DNA of 6,640 bases from an uncultured Acetobacteraceae bacterium (GCA_903839965.1 CAIMEK010000706.1:1-6640), one strand, 5' to 3'. Positions 1-6,180 are shown, counted from the stretch's first letter. Notes: generated from the letters alone by a model not told the origin. Numbers and translations: made by a program.

Positions 1-40
1 GGATTTCCCGACACGTCCCAGGACGGATGGCTGGCCCCGA

Positions 41-59
41 TGGGCCGAACTCCGGCCCA
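41..59. other. Small perfect hairpin, role unknown
   Basis: A 7-bp perfect inverted repeat (TGGGCCG, loop AACTC, CGGCCCA) lies near the left edge. On the plus strand it is followed by ACTTTCC, a poor U-tract, so it would be at best a weak terminator for something transcribed rightwards into the window. With this GC content a short GC stem can occur by chance. Confidence 0.25.
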
Positions 60-171
60 ACTTTCCATATCCCAAGCCTGCGGCTGCTGAATTTGGAAAC
101 CTGTTGGACGCGCAGAAAATGCTGGCTCGCGGGATGCTTGGCCAATCGGCCCGTCGTAGATTCGCGCTTAT

Positions 172-184
172 GGGGCGAAGCCCC
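172..184 (-). terminator. Possible terminator hairpin after the duplicated-domain gene
   Basis: On the minus strand the sequence GGGGC-TTC-GCCCC forms a tight 5-bp GC stem, beginning about 15 nt after the TAG stop of the gene ending at 200. No T-run follows (the next bases are ATAAGCG), so it does not meet the usual form of a factor-independent terminator. The placement is right for a 3' end or RNA-stabilising hairpin. The rest of 1-199 shows no supported gene on either strand. Confidence 0.3.
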
Positions 185-199
185 TGGCCTGCCTTCCTC

Positions 200-895
200 C
201 TATGGCCCAGCCCGGTGCGTGCCGGGGAGGGTGTCGGCGGTGGTCCAGCCTGGTTCGATGCTGATCACCGCTGTTTCGCACAGGTCGACGCCGCGGCGTT
301 CCTCGGCGGCGCGGTTTTCGAACACCACCCTCAGGTCGACGACGCAATCGCCGCGCCAGGTCAGTTTGCGGGGATCGGCCACCGAGATGCTGCTGGTGCC
401 GAGGCGGTCGTCGCCCCATTGGCTGGCCTCGGCGGGGGAAATGTAGACCTGTTGAATCGGCCGCGCGGAGTGGTTGATCAGCGTCAGGTCGTGTTCGACG
501 CCCGTTTCCGGCGGTGCGGTGGCGGTGCTGGCGTTGAAGGAAAGCTGGTGGAGGCGGCACAGGTTCATGCCGCGGATTTCCTCGCGGGTGGCGTCTTCGT
601 AGACGACCTTGGCGTCGAACACGCACTCGCGGGTACGGCCCAGGCGCACGCGCAGCGAGTTGCCGGCCTCGAGCGTGCGGTCGCCCAGGCGGTCCTCGCC
701 CCATTGGTCGGTGGTGGCGGGGGATATGTAGAGTTCGTTGATCGAGTGCGGGCTGCGGTTGAACACGGTGACGTCGCGTTCGGCGAGCGGTGCGGCGCGC
801 AGCGGCAGCGCCAGCAGCGCCGCGACGACCAGCGTGCCGAGCCCGGCCAGCGCCGGCCGCCGTTCCGTCGATCCCGCGCCGCTGGCCCCGCGCAT
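200..895 (-). CDS. Exported protein of unknown function with two tandem WGxDRLG domains
   Basis: This encodes a predicted 231-residue protein. I do not recognise a named family, although similar exported proteins seem familiar from Acetobacteraceae. The N-terminus has Arg12-Arg13 followed by a hydrophobic stretch at about 15-32 (LAGLGTLVVAALLALPL) and an Ala-rich cleavage region (LRAAPLA), so a signal peptide is likely. The RR pair is not a good twin-arginine motif. The mature part holds two copies of one domain, at about 42-120 and 137-216. Each has a (V/L)T(V/L)xN start, YISPA, QWGxDRLG (63-71 and 158-166), a Cys before a (V/L)xD strand (C91, C184), E-E-x-R-G and a second Cys (C113, C206). 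The four cysteines suggest one disulfide per domain outside the cytoplasm, which is inference. The ATG at 895, with GGGA about 8 nt upstream, is preferred over an in-frame GTG at 922 that lacks a ribosome site. It lies 128 nt downstream of the PheC-like gene on the same strand; that gap (896-1023) shows no gene and no convincing promoter or terminator. Confidence 0.85.
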   Translation of the reverse strand: MRGASGAGSTERRPALAGLGTLVVAALLALPLRAAPLAERDVTVFNRSPHSINELYISPATTDQWGEDRLGDRTLEAGNSLRVRLGRTRECVFDAKVVYEDATREEIRGMNLCRLHQLSFNASTATAPPETGVEHDLTLINHSARPIQQVYISPAEASQWGDDRLGTSSISVADPRKLTWRGDCVVDLRVVFENRAAEERRGVDLCETAVISIEPGWTTADTLPGTHRAGP

Positions 896-1023
896 GTGCG
901 ATCCCGAACTTCTGCCGTGCACGCTTTGAACCGGGCGCGCGGCACCGGCAAGCCGAACGAGACCGAGTGTGGCAGATTAGCCAGCCCGTGTGGTACGTAA
1001 TCCGCAGCGCGTTCGCCTGACCT

Positions 1024-1803
1024 CTATTCCAGCCATTTCCGGGTCAGTCCGGCGTACTCGCCGGTTTCGACGGAAATGTGCAGCCACTGGTCGATCCATG
1101 CTTTCAGCACGGCATCGCGCGGCAGCAGGTAGGCGAGTTCGCCGAAATCGAACGGCCGGTCCGGGTGGATGGCGCACAGTTCGTGATGCAGTTTCTGTTG
1201 CAGCCGCGTTTCCACCGAGTCGGTGATCATGACGTCGCCGCGGCCGGCGACCAGTTCGTCGAATATGGCGGCGTTGTTCGGGAACATCGTGATGTCCGCC
1301 GCCTTGAGGTTGGCGCGGTCGAAGCGTTCGTTGGTGCCGCCGGGGTTGGCGAGCACCTTCACGCCGGGCCGGTCGATGTCGGCCAGGGAGGCGAAACGGT
1401 CCTTGTCGGTGCAGCGGGCGATCGCCGCCTTGCCGGCGCGCATGACCGGCACCGAGAAGAAGGCCGTCTTCTGCCGTTCCAGGGTCACCGAGATGCCGCC
1501 CATGGCCAGGTCGAACTTGTCGGCCGCCAGGTCGCCCAGCAGCCCGCCCCAGGTGGTCTGCACCAGCTCGACCTTGGCGCCGAGCGCGCGGCCGAGGCTG
1601 TTGGCCATGTCGACGTCCAGCCCCTCGAACTGGCCGGTTGCCTTGTCCAGCGCCGAGAACGGCCGGTAGTCGCCGGTCAGGCCGATGCGCACGGTGCCGC
1701 GCGCCAGGATGGCGTCGAGCTTGGTTCCCTGCGCGAACGCGGACGGGGCAGCCGTCAGCAGCAGCAGCAGCGCCAGCAGAACTGGCCGAAATAAGGTTCG
1801 CAT
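1024..1803 (-). CDS. pheC: Periplasmic cyclohexadienyl dehydratase (PheC-like, solute-binding-protein fold)
   Basis: This 259-residue protein has a clear signal peptide (hydrophobic 7-20, cleavage near AFA-Q at 24/25) and the bilobed periplasmic binding-protein fold (GxTGDYxPFS at 41-50, GLDVDMA at 61-67, MGGISVTLERQ at 101-111). From memory it aligns almost without gaps with Pseudomonas aeruginosa PheC, sharing NPGGTNE (153-159), FDRANLK, TDSVETRLQ (194-202), ELCAIHP, FDFGELAYLLPRD and DQWLHI. Glu198 sits where PheC has its catalytic general acid (Glu173, mature numbering) and Asn153 at another active-site position. The family converts prephenate to phenylpyruvate and arogenate to phenylalanine in the periplasm. 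No permease or ATPase gene is next to it, which fits an enzyme better than a transporter subunit. The ATG at 1803 has AGGAG (1810-1814) six nt upstream. It is divergent from the SDHAF4-like gene. The alternative is a polar amino-acid ABC transporter binding protein. Confidence 0.8.
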   Translation of the reverse strand: MRTLFRPVLLALLLLLTAAPSAFAQGTKLDAILARGTVRIGLTGDYRPFSALDKATGQFEGLDVDMANSLGRALGAKVELVQTTWGGLLGDLAADKFDLAMGGISVTLERQKTAFFSVPVMRAGKAAIARCTDKDRFASLADIDRPGVKVLANPGGTNERFDRANLKAADITMFPNNAAIFDELVAGRGDVMITDSVETRLQQKLHHELCAIHPDRPFDFGELAYLLPRDAVLKAWIDQWLHISVETGEYAGLTRKWLE

Positions 1804-1847
1804 GGGGGGCTCCTGGTTGCGTGGCCGACTTCGAGCCGGGGACGGGC

Positions 1848-1877
1848 TTGCCGCAACCGGCGGATCTGCCGGATATT
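1848..1877 (+). promoter_or_regulatory. Possible promoter giving a leaderless transcript
   Basis: TTGCCG (1848-1853) and GATATT (1872-1877) are separated by 18 nt and resemble a weak sigma-70-type -35/-10 pair. The usual -10 to start distance would put the first transcribed base at or within 1-2 nt of the ATG at 1884. That would agree with the absence of a good Shine-Dalgarno sequence before this gene. Both hexamers match the consensus only partly, so this is suggestive. The 80-bp divergent interval (1804-1883) must also hold the promoter for the minus-strand PheC-like gene, for which I see no clear hexamers. Confidence 0.2.
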
Positions 1878-1883
1878 AAGAAC

Positions 1884-2036
1884 ATGAGCGACACCAGCGA
1901 CAAGACCGAACCGAAGCCGGAACCGGCCAAACCGCCGTCCAAGCCGGAGTTGCCGAAGGAAATCGGCGGCGCGCCGGGCCCCGAGCCGACCCGTTACGGC
2001 GACTGGCAGCACAAGGGCCGCGTTACGGATTTTTAG
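1884..2036 (+). CDS. DUF1674 / SDHAF4-like succinate dehydrogenase assembly factor
   Basis: This is a 50-residue protein. Residues 1-24 are charged and proline-rich (many E, K, P). The C-terminal half carries the family signature: KEIGG (25-29), then GPEPTRYGDW (32-41), ending KGRVTDF at the extreme C-terminus. The same block ends mitochondrial SDHAF4 and alphaproteobacterial DUF1674 proteins. The mitochondrial members bind the flavinylated succinate dehydrogenase subunit SdhA and help its assembly; the same role here is inference. No sdh genes are in the window. The ATG at 1884 is the only sensible start close to the conserved block, and there is no good ribosome-binding site before it. The TAG stop lies inside the left arm of a palindrome. 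The gene is convergent with folD. Confidence 0.88.
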   Translation: MSDTSDKTEPKPEPAKPPSKPELPKEIGGAPGPEPTRYGDWQHKGRVTDF

Positions 2037-2077
2037 AGCGCCATCGCTTCTGATAGGCGAAGCGATAACGCTCTAAA
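2032..2077. repeat. Palindromic element A (TAGAG-N4-ATCGCTT family)
   Basis: The outer arms TTTAGAGCG (2032-2040) and CGCTCTAAA (2069-2077) pair over 9 bp. A CC/AA internal mismatch follows, then inner arms ATCGCTTC (2043-2050) and GAAGCGAT (2059-2066) pair over 8 bp around an 8-nt loop. The TAG stop of the SDHAF4-like gene (2034-2036) is part of the left arm. On the plus strand the hairpin is followed by TCTTCGTTTG, a weak T-rich stretch, so it could act as a terminator. It shares its arm motif with the neighbouring element at 2088-2137, which points to a repeat family rather than a single-use terminator. Confidence 0.75.
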
Positions 2078-2087
2078 TCTTCGTTTG

Positions 2088-2137
2088 AGAGTGTGATTCA
2101 CGCTTTCCGACGTGGCCGCCTCAAGCGATCACACTCT
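2088..2137. repeat. Palindromic element B, related to A
   Basis: The outer arms AGAGTGTGAT (2088-2097) and ATCACACTCT (2128-2137) pair perfectly over 10 bp. A 3-nt bulge (TCA, 2098-2100) precedes an inner 5-bp stem CGCTT (2101-2105) / AAGCG (2123-2127), closing a 17-nt loop. Read from the folD side, the arm is CTAGAGTGTGATCGCTTGA, which matches element A at TAGAG and ATCGCTT. The folD TAG stop (2138-2136) overlaps the outer end of this arm. No T-run follows in either direction, so simple intrinsic termination is uncertain. Confidence 0.7.
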
Positions 2138-2978
2138 AGGCCCGGCGCGCCAGCGCGGCGGTCACCGTGTTTTCCAGCAGGCAGGCGATGGTCATCGGTC
2201 CCACCCCGCCCGGCACCGGGGTGATGGCGGCGGCATGGGTGGCGCATTCGGCGGTGGCGCAGTCGCCGACCAGGCGGCCGTCGGGCAGCCGGTTGATCCC
2301 CACATCGATCACGATGGCATCGTTCGCCACCCAGTCGCCGCGCACCATTTCCGCCCGCCCCACCGCCGCCACCAGGATTTCGGCACGGCGGCACTCGGCG
2401 GCGAGGTCGCGGGTGCGCGAGTGGGCGACGGTGACGGTGGCGTCGGCATTGGTCAGCAGGGCGGCCATCGGCTTGCCGACCAGGGCGGAGCGGCCGAGCA
2501 CCAGCGCGCGGGCGCCGCGGATGGAAGCGCCGGCATGCGCCAGCAGGCGCATCACCCCGACCGGCGTGCAGGGCACCAGGCCGGGCCGTCCGTCGTGCAG
2601 GCGGCCGGAATTGATCGGGTGCAGGCCATCGACATCCTTGGCCGGGTCGATCGCCTCGATCACCGCGCGCGCACGGATCTGCGGCGGCAGCGGCATCTGC
2701 ACCAGGATGCCGTCCACCGTCGGGTCGGCGTTCAACCCGGCCACGATGGCGAGCAGCGCGGCCTCGGTGGTGTCGGCGGGCAGGCGGAGGGTGCGGGCGG
2801 CGATGCCGGCGGCGGCGGCGGCGCGGTCCTTGTTGCGTACATAAATGGCGCTGGCCGGGTCATCGCCCACCAGCACCACCGTGAGGCCGGGGGTGAAGGC
2901 GAGCGCGGCGACGCGGGCCGCGACTTCGGCGCGCACGGCAGCCGCCACTTGCTTGCCGTCGATCAGGTCGGCACTCAT
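2136..2978 (-). CDS. folD: FolD, bifunctional methylenetetrahydrofolate dehydrogenase / methenyl cyclohydrolase
   Basis: FolD interconverts 5,10-methylene-, 5,10-methenyl- and 10-formyl-tetrahydrofolate with NADP in the cytoplasm, feeding purine, formyl-Met and thymidylate synthesis. The 280-residue length is normal for the family. The catalytic domain has SAIYVRNK with Tyr46 and Lys50, QMPLPP with Gln94 and KDVDGLHP with Asp117; these correspond to E. coli Tyr50, Lys54, Gln98 and Asp121, a constant offset of 4. The NADP-binding part has PCTPVGV (136-142), GRSALVGKP (162-170) and DVGIN (225-229), and the C-terminal signature is PVPGGVGPMT (254-263). The ATG overlaps the preceding stop as ATGA, with GGAGG (2983-2987) 4 nt upstream, so translation is probably coupled to the DUF167 gene. 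The GDCATAEC segment (238-245) is less typical than the usual GDVDF. The TAG stop lies at the edge of palindromic element B. Confidence 0.97.
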   Translation of the reverse strand: MSADLIDGKQVAAAVRAEVAARVAALAFTPGLTVVLVGDDPASAIYVRNKDRAAAAAGIAARTLRLPADTTEAALLAIVAGLNADPTVDGILVQMPLPPQIRARAVIEAIDPAKDVDGLHPINSGRLHDGRPGLVPCTPVGVMRLLAHAGASIRGARALVLGRSALVGKPMAALLTNADATVTVAHSRTRDLAAECRRAEILVAAVGRAEMVRGDWVANDAIVIDVGINRLPDGRLVGDCATAECATHAAAITPVPGGVGPMTIACLLENTVTAALARRA

Positions 2979-3286
2979 AGCGCCTCCAGTCTGGGGGCCA
3001 GCACAATTGGGTCGCCGGCCACGTGCAATGTCTTGTCCCGGCTGGTCTGGCCGCTCAGCACGCCGACCGCCGAAGCCGGCAGGTCGAGCGCCCGGGCCAG
3101 CGTGGCGCAGGCGGCCAGGTTGGCCCGTCCGCCCTCGGCGGCTGCGGCGACGCCGATGCGCAGGCGCTCGCCTTCGACCGCCGGGGCCCGGCCCTGGATG
3201 CCGGGGCGGCGCGATTTCGGTTGCACCTTCACCGCGACCGCCACGCCGCCGGAAGTGGGGCGCCAGAACGCGCCGCCGGGCGGCAT
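2975..3286 (-). CDS. yggU: DUF167 / YggU family protein
   Basis: This 103-residue cytoplasmic protein belongs to the small YggU/DUF167 family, whose biochemical role is not established. The fold markers are VKVQPKSR (19-26), LRIGVAAAAEGGRAN (42-56, the usual APPxxGxAN region) and GQTSRDK (79-85, usual GxTSRxK). It starts 1 nt after the YggT stop (TGA-C-ATG) without a strong ribosome site of its own and ends in an ATGA overlap with folD, so all three are probably translated in a coupled manner. YggT-YggU adjacency is common in proteobacteria. The first 15 or so residues (MPPGGAFWRPTSGG) are less conserved in type and could be partly untranslated if a later start is used. Confidence 0.92.
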   Translation of the reverse strand: MPPGGAFWRPTSGGVAVAVKVQPKSRRPGIQGRAPAVEGERLRIGVAAAAEGGRANLAACATLARALDLPASAVGVLSGQTSRDKTLHVAGDPIVLAPRLEAL

Positions 3287-3287
3287 G

Positions 3288-3611
3288 TCACCAGTGGCCG
3301 AGAACGATGCCGTCCCGCACCGCCTCGAGCACCGGGAAGGCCACCAGCTCGATCAGAGCGATGGCCACCAGCGGGCTGATGTCGATGCTGCCGAAGATGG
3401 GGATGAACCGGCGGAGCGGCCGCAGCGCGGGTTCGGTGACCCGGTAGAGGAAATCGCCGATCGACCAGACCAGCCGGTTGCGGGTGTCCAGCACGCTGAA
3501 GCTCACCAGCATGCTGAAGACAGCCGCCAGGATGATCGCCCAGACGTACAGGCGCAGGAACAGGAAGGCCAGATTGAACAGGGCGTTGATGATCGTCATC
3601 AGCAGGATCAT
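3288..3611 (-). CDS. yggT: YggT family integral membrane protein
   Basis: This 107-residue protein has two hydrophobic blocks, about 5-38 (long enough for a membrane helix plus extension) and about 78-98. Between them is the family motif EPALRPLRRFIPIFGSIDISP (60-80), with its Arg cluster and the conserved G-x-x-D-x-SP. YggT proteins lie in the inner membrane. Their role is not well defined; roles linked to cell division, osmotic stress or membrane protein organisation have been proposed for relatives. The ATG at 3611 is favoured over Met5 because GGAGGGG (3615-3621) sits at an ideal distance upstream. It is the first gene of a tight trio with DUF167 and folD, 60 nt after cobT. That 60-nt gap shows no clear terminator, so read-through from cobT is possible. 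Confidence 0.93.
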   Translation of the reverse strand: MILLMTIINALFNLAFLFLRLYVWAIILAAVFSMLVSFSVLDTRNRLVWSIGDFLYRVTEPALRPLRRFIPIFGSIDISPLVAIALIELVAFPVLEAVRDGIVLGHW

Positions 3612-3671
3612 AGGCCCCTCCGTGGGACCGGCAACGTAGCGGCGGGCGAATCGCTCCGCAACCGGGTCATA

Positions 3672-5555
3672 TCAGGCCACCAGCGCGGCGCGTTCGCTGC
3701 TGGCGCGCGCCCAGGCGAGCGCCGCGTCCTCGTCGAACAGCTCGGTGAGCTTCTTCATCATCGTGCCGCCAAGTTCCTCGGCGTCCACGATGGTCACGGC
3801 GCGGCGGTAGTAGCGGGTCACGTCGTGGCCGATGCCGATGGCGATCAGTTCCACCGCGTCGCGGGTCTCGATGTCGCGGATCATCTCGCGCAGGTGCTTT
3901 TCCAGGTAATTCCCCGGATTCACCGACAGGGTGGAATCGTCCACCGGGGCGCCGTCGCTGATCACCATGAGGATGCGCCGGTGCTCGGTGCGCACCAGCA
4001 GGCGGCGATACGCCCACAGCAGCGCCTCGCCGTCGATGTTCTCCTTCAGCAGCCCTTCGCGCAGCATCAGGCCGAGATTCTTGCGCGCGCGCCGCCACGG
4101 GGCGTCGGCCGACTTGTAGACGATGTGGCGCAGGTCGTTCAGCCGCCCCGGGTTGCGCGGCTTGGCTTCCGCCACCCAGCGCTCGCGGCTCTGCCCGCCC
4201 TTCCAGGCCCGGGTGGTGAAGCCGAGCACTTCGACCTTCACCGCGCAGCGCTCCAGCGTGCGCGCCAGGATGTCGCCGCACATGGCGGCCACCGTAATCG
4301 GCCGGCCGCGCATGGAGCCGGAATTGTCGATCAGCAGCGTCACCACGGTGTCGCGGAAGTCGGTGTCGCGTTCGCGCTTGTAGGAGAGCGCCTGCAGCGG
4401 ATTGACCACCACGCGGGCGAGCCGGCCGGCGTCCAGCAGGCCCTCCTCCAGGTCGAAATCCCAGGCCCGGGTCTGCTGGGCCAGCAGGCGCCGCTGCAAC
4501 CGGTTGGCCAGCTTGGCCACCATCCCTTGCAGATGCTGCAACTGCTGGTCGAGTTGCTGGCGCAGCCGGGTGAGTTCCTCCGGATCGCACAGGTCCTCGG
4601 CCCGGATCTCCTCGTCGAACTGGCGGGTGAAGGCGCGATAGCTGGCGTCGTTGTCCGCCAGCGGCTTATCGCGGCGGGGGTGCGGGCCGCCCGGGCGATC
4701 CTCGCCCTCGGCGGCGGTGGCATCGTCTTCGCCCTCTTCGCCGGACTCGTCATCGGCGGCGTCGCCCTCGACCTGTTCGGGCTGGGCGCCGAGGGTGCTG
4801 TCGGCGTCGGACTCGCTCTGGCCTTCGCTTTGCTGCTGGTCGTCCTGCTCGCCGGGCTGCTTGCCCGTGTCGTCGCCGTCCGCGTTGTCCTCGGTGTCGG
4901 CATCCACTTCCGCCTCGGCGAGGTCCATGGCGGCCAGCAGCCTGCGCGCGGCGCGGGTAAAGGCGGTCTGGTTCTCCTTGGCGGCGGCCATTTCGGTCAG
5001 CGCGCGCTCGGCCGGGGCGCCGAGCGTGGAGCGCCACAGATCCAGCACGCGCCGGGCGGCGGCCGGGCTGGGCTCGCCCGACATGCGCTCGCGCGCCAGC
5101 AGGGAGAGCGCCGCCGCCACCGGCAACTGATCCTTGCGGACCATGCGGTCGTAGCCTTCGGTCTCGCACTCCTCGGCCAGCCGGGCGCGCAGGTTGGCGG
5201 CGACGCCGTCCATGAACTTGCCGCCGATCACCTCGACGCGGGCCTGCTCCAACTGGTCATAGGCGTCGCGGGCCTCGCGGCGGGCGGGCATGCGGGCGGC
5301 GTGCACGGCATCGTCGTGGTGGCGCAGGTGCAGCGCCAGGCTGTCGGCCGCGCCGCGCAGGCGCGCCATCTCCGGCGCCGGCAGGGCGCGGGTGGGCAAC
5401 GGCAGCCGGGCGCGCTTGCCGGCCAGGCCGGACGGCCCGGGCTGGAAGGCGACCTGCACCTCGTTGCTTTCCGCCAGCGCCCGCAGCGCGGCCGCGGTGG
5501 CACGCTTGAAGTCGTCGGCGCGGGTGCTGTCCTTGCTGGCGCCGCTGCCGCTCAT
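3672..5555 (-). CDS. cobT: CobT, aerobic cobaltochelatase VWA subunit
   Basis: CobT works with the AAA+ ATPase CobS to drive CobN, which inserts Co2+ into hydrogenobyrinic acid a,c-diamide in aerobic cobalamin synthesis. The 627-residue length matches the family. The order is an alpha-helical N-terminal CobT domain (about 10-210), a very acidic linker (about 212-285, rich in D, E, Q, S), a helical Leu/Gln-rich segment (about 320-362) and a C-terminal von Willebrand A domain (about 400-625). The VWA MIDAS metal site is visible as D410-N-S-G-S414, a Thr pair at 447-448 and S533-D534-G in the later strand. The ATG at 5555 follows the bioY stop by 19 nt, with a purine-rich GGGGAGGA (5566-5573) about 10 nt upstream. 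cobS lies upstream on the same strand but is separated from it by bioY. Three genes with cofactor roles follow or precede it on the same strand. Confidence 0.96.
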   Translation of the reverse strand: MSGSGASKDSTRADDFKRATAAALRALAESNEVQVAFQPGPSGLAGKRARLPLPTRALPAPEMARLRGAADSLALHLRHHDDAVHAARMPARREARDAYDQLEQARVEVIGGKFMDGVAANLRARLAEECETEGYDRMVRKDQLPVAAALSLLARERMSGEPSPAAARRVLDLWRSTLGAPAERALTEMAAAKENQTAFTRAARRLLAAMDLAEAEVDADTEDNADGDDTGKQPGEQDDQQQSEGQSESDADSTLGAQPEQVEGDAADDESGEEGEDDATAAEGEDRPGGPHPRRDKPLADNDASYRAFTRQFDEEIRAEDLCDPEELTRLRQQLDQQLQHLQGMVAKLANRLQRRLLAQQTRAWDFDLEEGLLDAGRLARVVVNPLQALSYKRERDTDFRDTVVTLLIDNSGSMRGRPITVAAMCGDILARTLERCAVKVEVLGFTTRAWKGGQSRERWVAEAKPRNPGRLNDLRHIVYKSADAPWRRARKNLGLMLREGLLKENIDGEALLWAYRRLLVRTEHRRILMVISDGAPVDDSTLSVNPGNYLEKHLREMIRDIETRDAVELIAIGIGHDVTRYYRRAVTIVDAEELGGTMMKKLTELFDEDAALAWARASSERAALVA

Positions 5556-5574
5556 TTGCCGACCGTCCTCCCCC

Positions 5575-6180
5575 TCAGTTCCGCTGCCGCGACGCCATGT
5601 GCCGCTGCGAGGATAGGATCACCGCCGCGGCGAGCGCGAGCTTTGCCGCCTCGCCCGGCAGGAACGCCAGCAGGCCGGCCGCCAGGGTCGCCGGCGCATC
5701 GTGCAGGTAGGCGGCCTGCAACCAGGCGAGCCCGGGCAGGTAGATCAGCGCCTCGCCCACCAGCAGCGCCGCCAGCAGCGGCAGCGCCCGGCGGGTCAAG
5801 CCGCGATCGGCGGCAAGGCCAACCGCTGCGGCGGCAAACAGGAAGCCCGGCAGATAGCCGGCGGTCGGGCCGAGCGAGAGCAGGAGGGAGCCGCCCGCAA
5901 GCACCGGCAGCCCGAGCGCCGCCTCGGCCAGGTAGGCGCCCACGGCGGCGGTCCCGAGGCGGGCGCCGCAGGTGGCGCCGATCAGCAGCACCGCGAAGGT
6001 CTGCATCGTCATGGGCACCGGCCACATCGGCAGCTTCACCCAGGCCGAGGCCACCAGCAGCAGGTTCGCGCCCGCCACCAGCCCGATGGTGCCGGACAGG
6101 CTGCGGCGGGGCCACAGCAGCGCGGCCAGGGTGTTTTCCGGGTTCGTTCGCATCTGCCTCACCAATTCCTGTTGCGTCAT
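5575..6180 (-). CDS. bioY: BioY family biotin transporter (ECF S-component)
   Basis: BioY is the substrate-binding membrane subunit of energy-coupling-factor biotin transporters; some BioY proteins take up biotin without dedicated BioM/BioN partners. From the chosen start the protein has 201 residues and is hydrophobic throughout, consistent with about six membrane helices. Family marks are PVPMTMQT (54-61), GARLG (72-76), GLPVLAGG (90-97), GPTAGYLPGF (104-113) and the C-terminal FLPGEAAK (173-180). In many BioY proteins the last motif is PGDxxK, with Asp and Lys near biotin; here the Asp is Glu177 and the Lys is kept (Lys180). The ATG at 6180, with GGAAG ending 6 nt upstream, is preferred. 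The ATG at 6153 and an in-frame start at 6222 are alternatives. No bioM, bioN or bio operon gene is in view, nor a BioR-like box in the 58 bp upstream (6181-6238). It lies between cobS and cobT on the same strand. Confidence 0.9.
   Translation of the reverse strand: MTQQELVRQMRTNPENTLAALLWPRRSLSGTIGLVAGANLLLVASAWVKLPMWPVPMTMQTFAVLLIGATCGARLGTAAVGAYLAEAALGLPVLAGGSLLLSLGPTAGYLPGFLFAAAAVGLAADRGLTRRALPLLAALLVGEALIYLPGLAWLQAAYLHDAPATLAAGLLAFLPGEAAKLALAAAVILSSQRHMASRQRN

Noticed and set aside
1..68. A possible minus-strand gene start at 68 leaving the left edge (MESWAGVRPIGASHP...).
   Set aside because: Only about 22 codons are visible, there is no clear ribosome-binding site, and the peptide is not recognisable.
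104..1000. Plus-strand open frame of 298 codons over the duplicated-domain gene.
   Set aside because: The minus-strand frame has a signal peptide, two recognisable domain copies and a plausible start; the plus frame shows only Val/Gly/Ala-rich shadow sequence.
1638..1883. N-terminal extension of the SDHAF4-like frame back to an ATG at 1638.
   Set aside because: The extension overlaps the PheC-like gene start and its signal peptide on the other strand and has Arg/Ala/Pro-rich shadow composition; the conserved block needs only the ATG at 1884.
3612..3671. Possible terminator between cobT and yggT.
   Set aside because: Only a very short GCGA/TCGC pairing is present with no T-run, so read-through cannot be excluded and no terminator is called.
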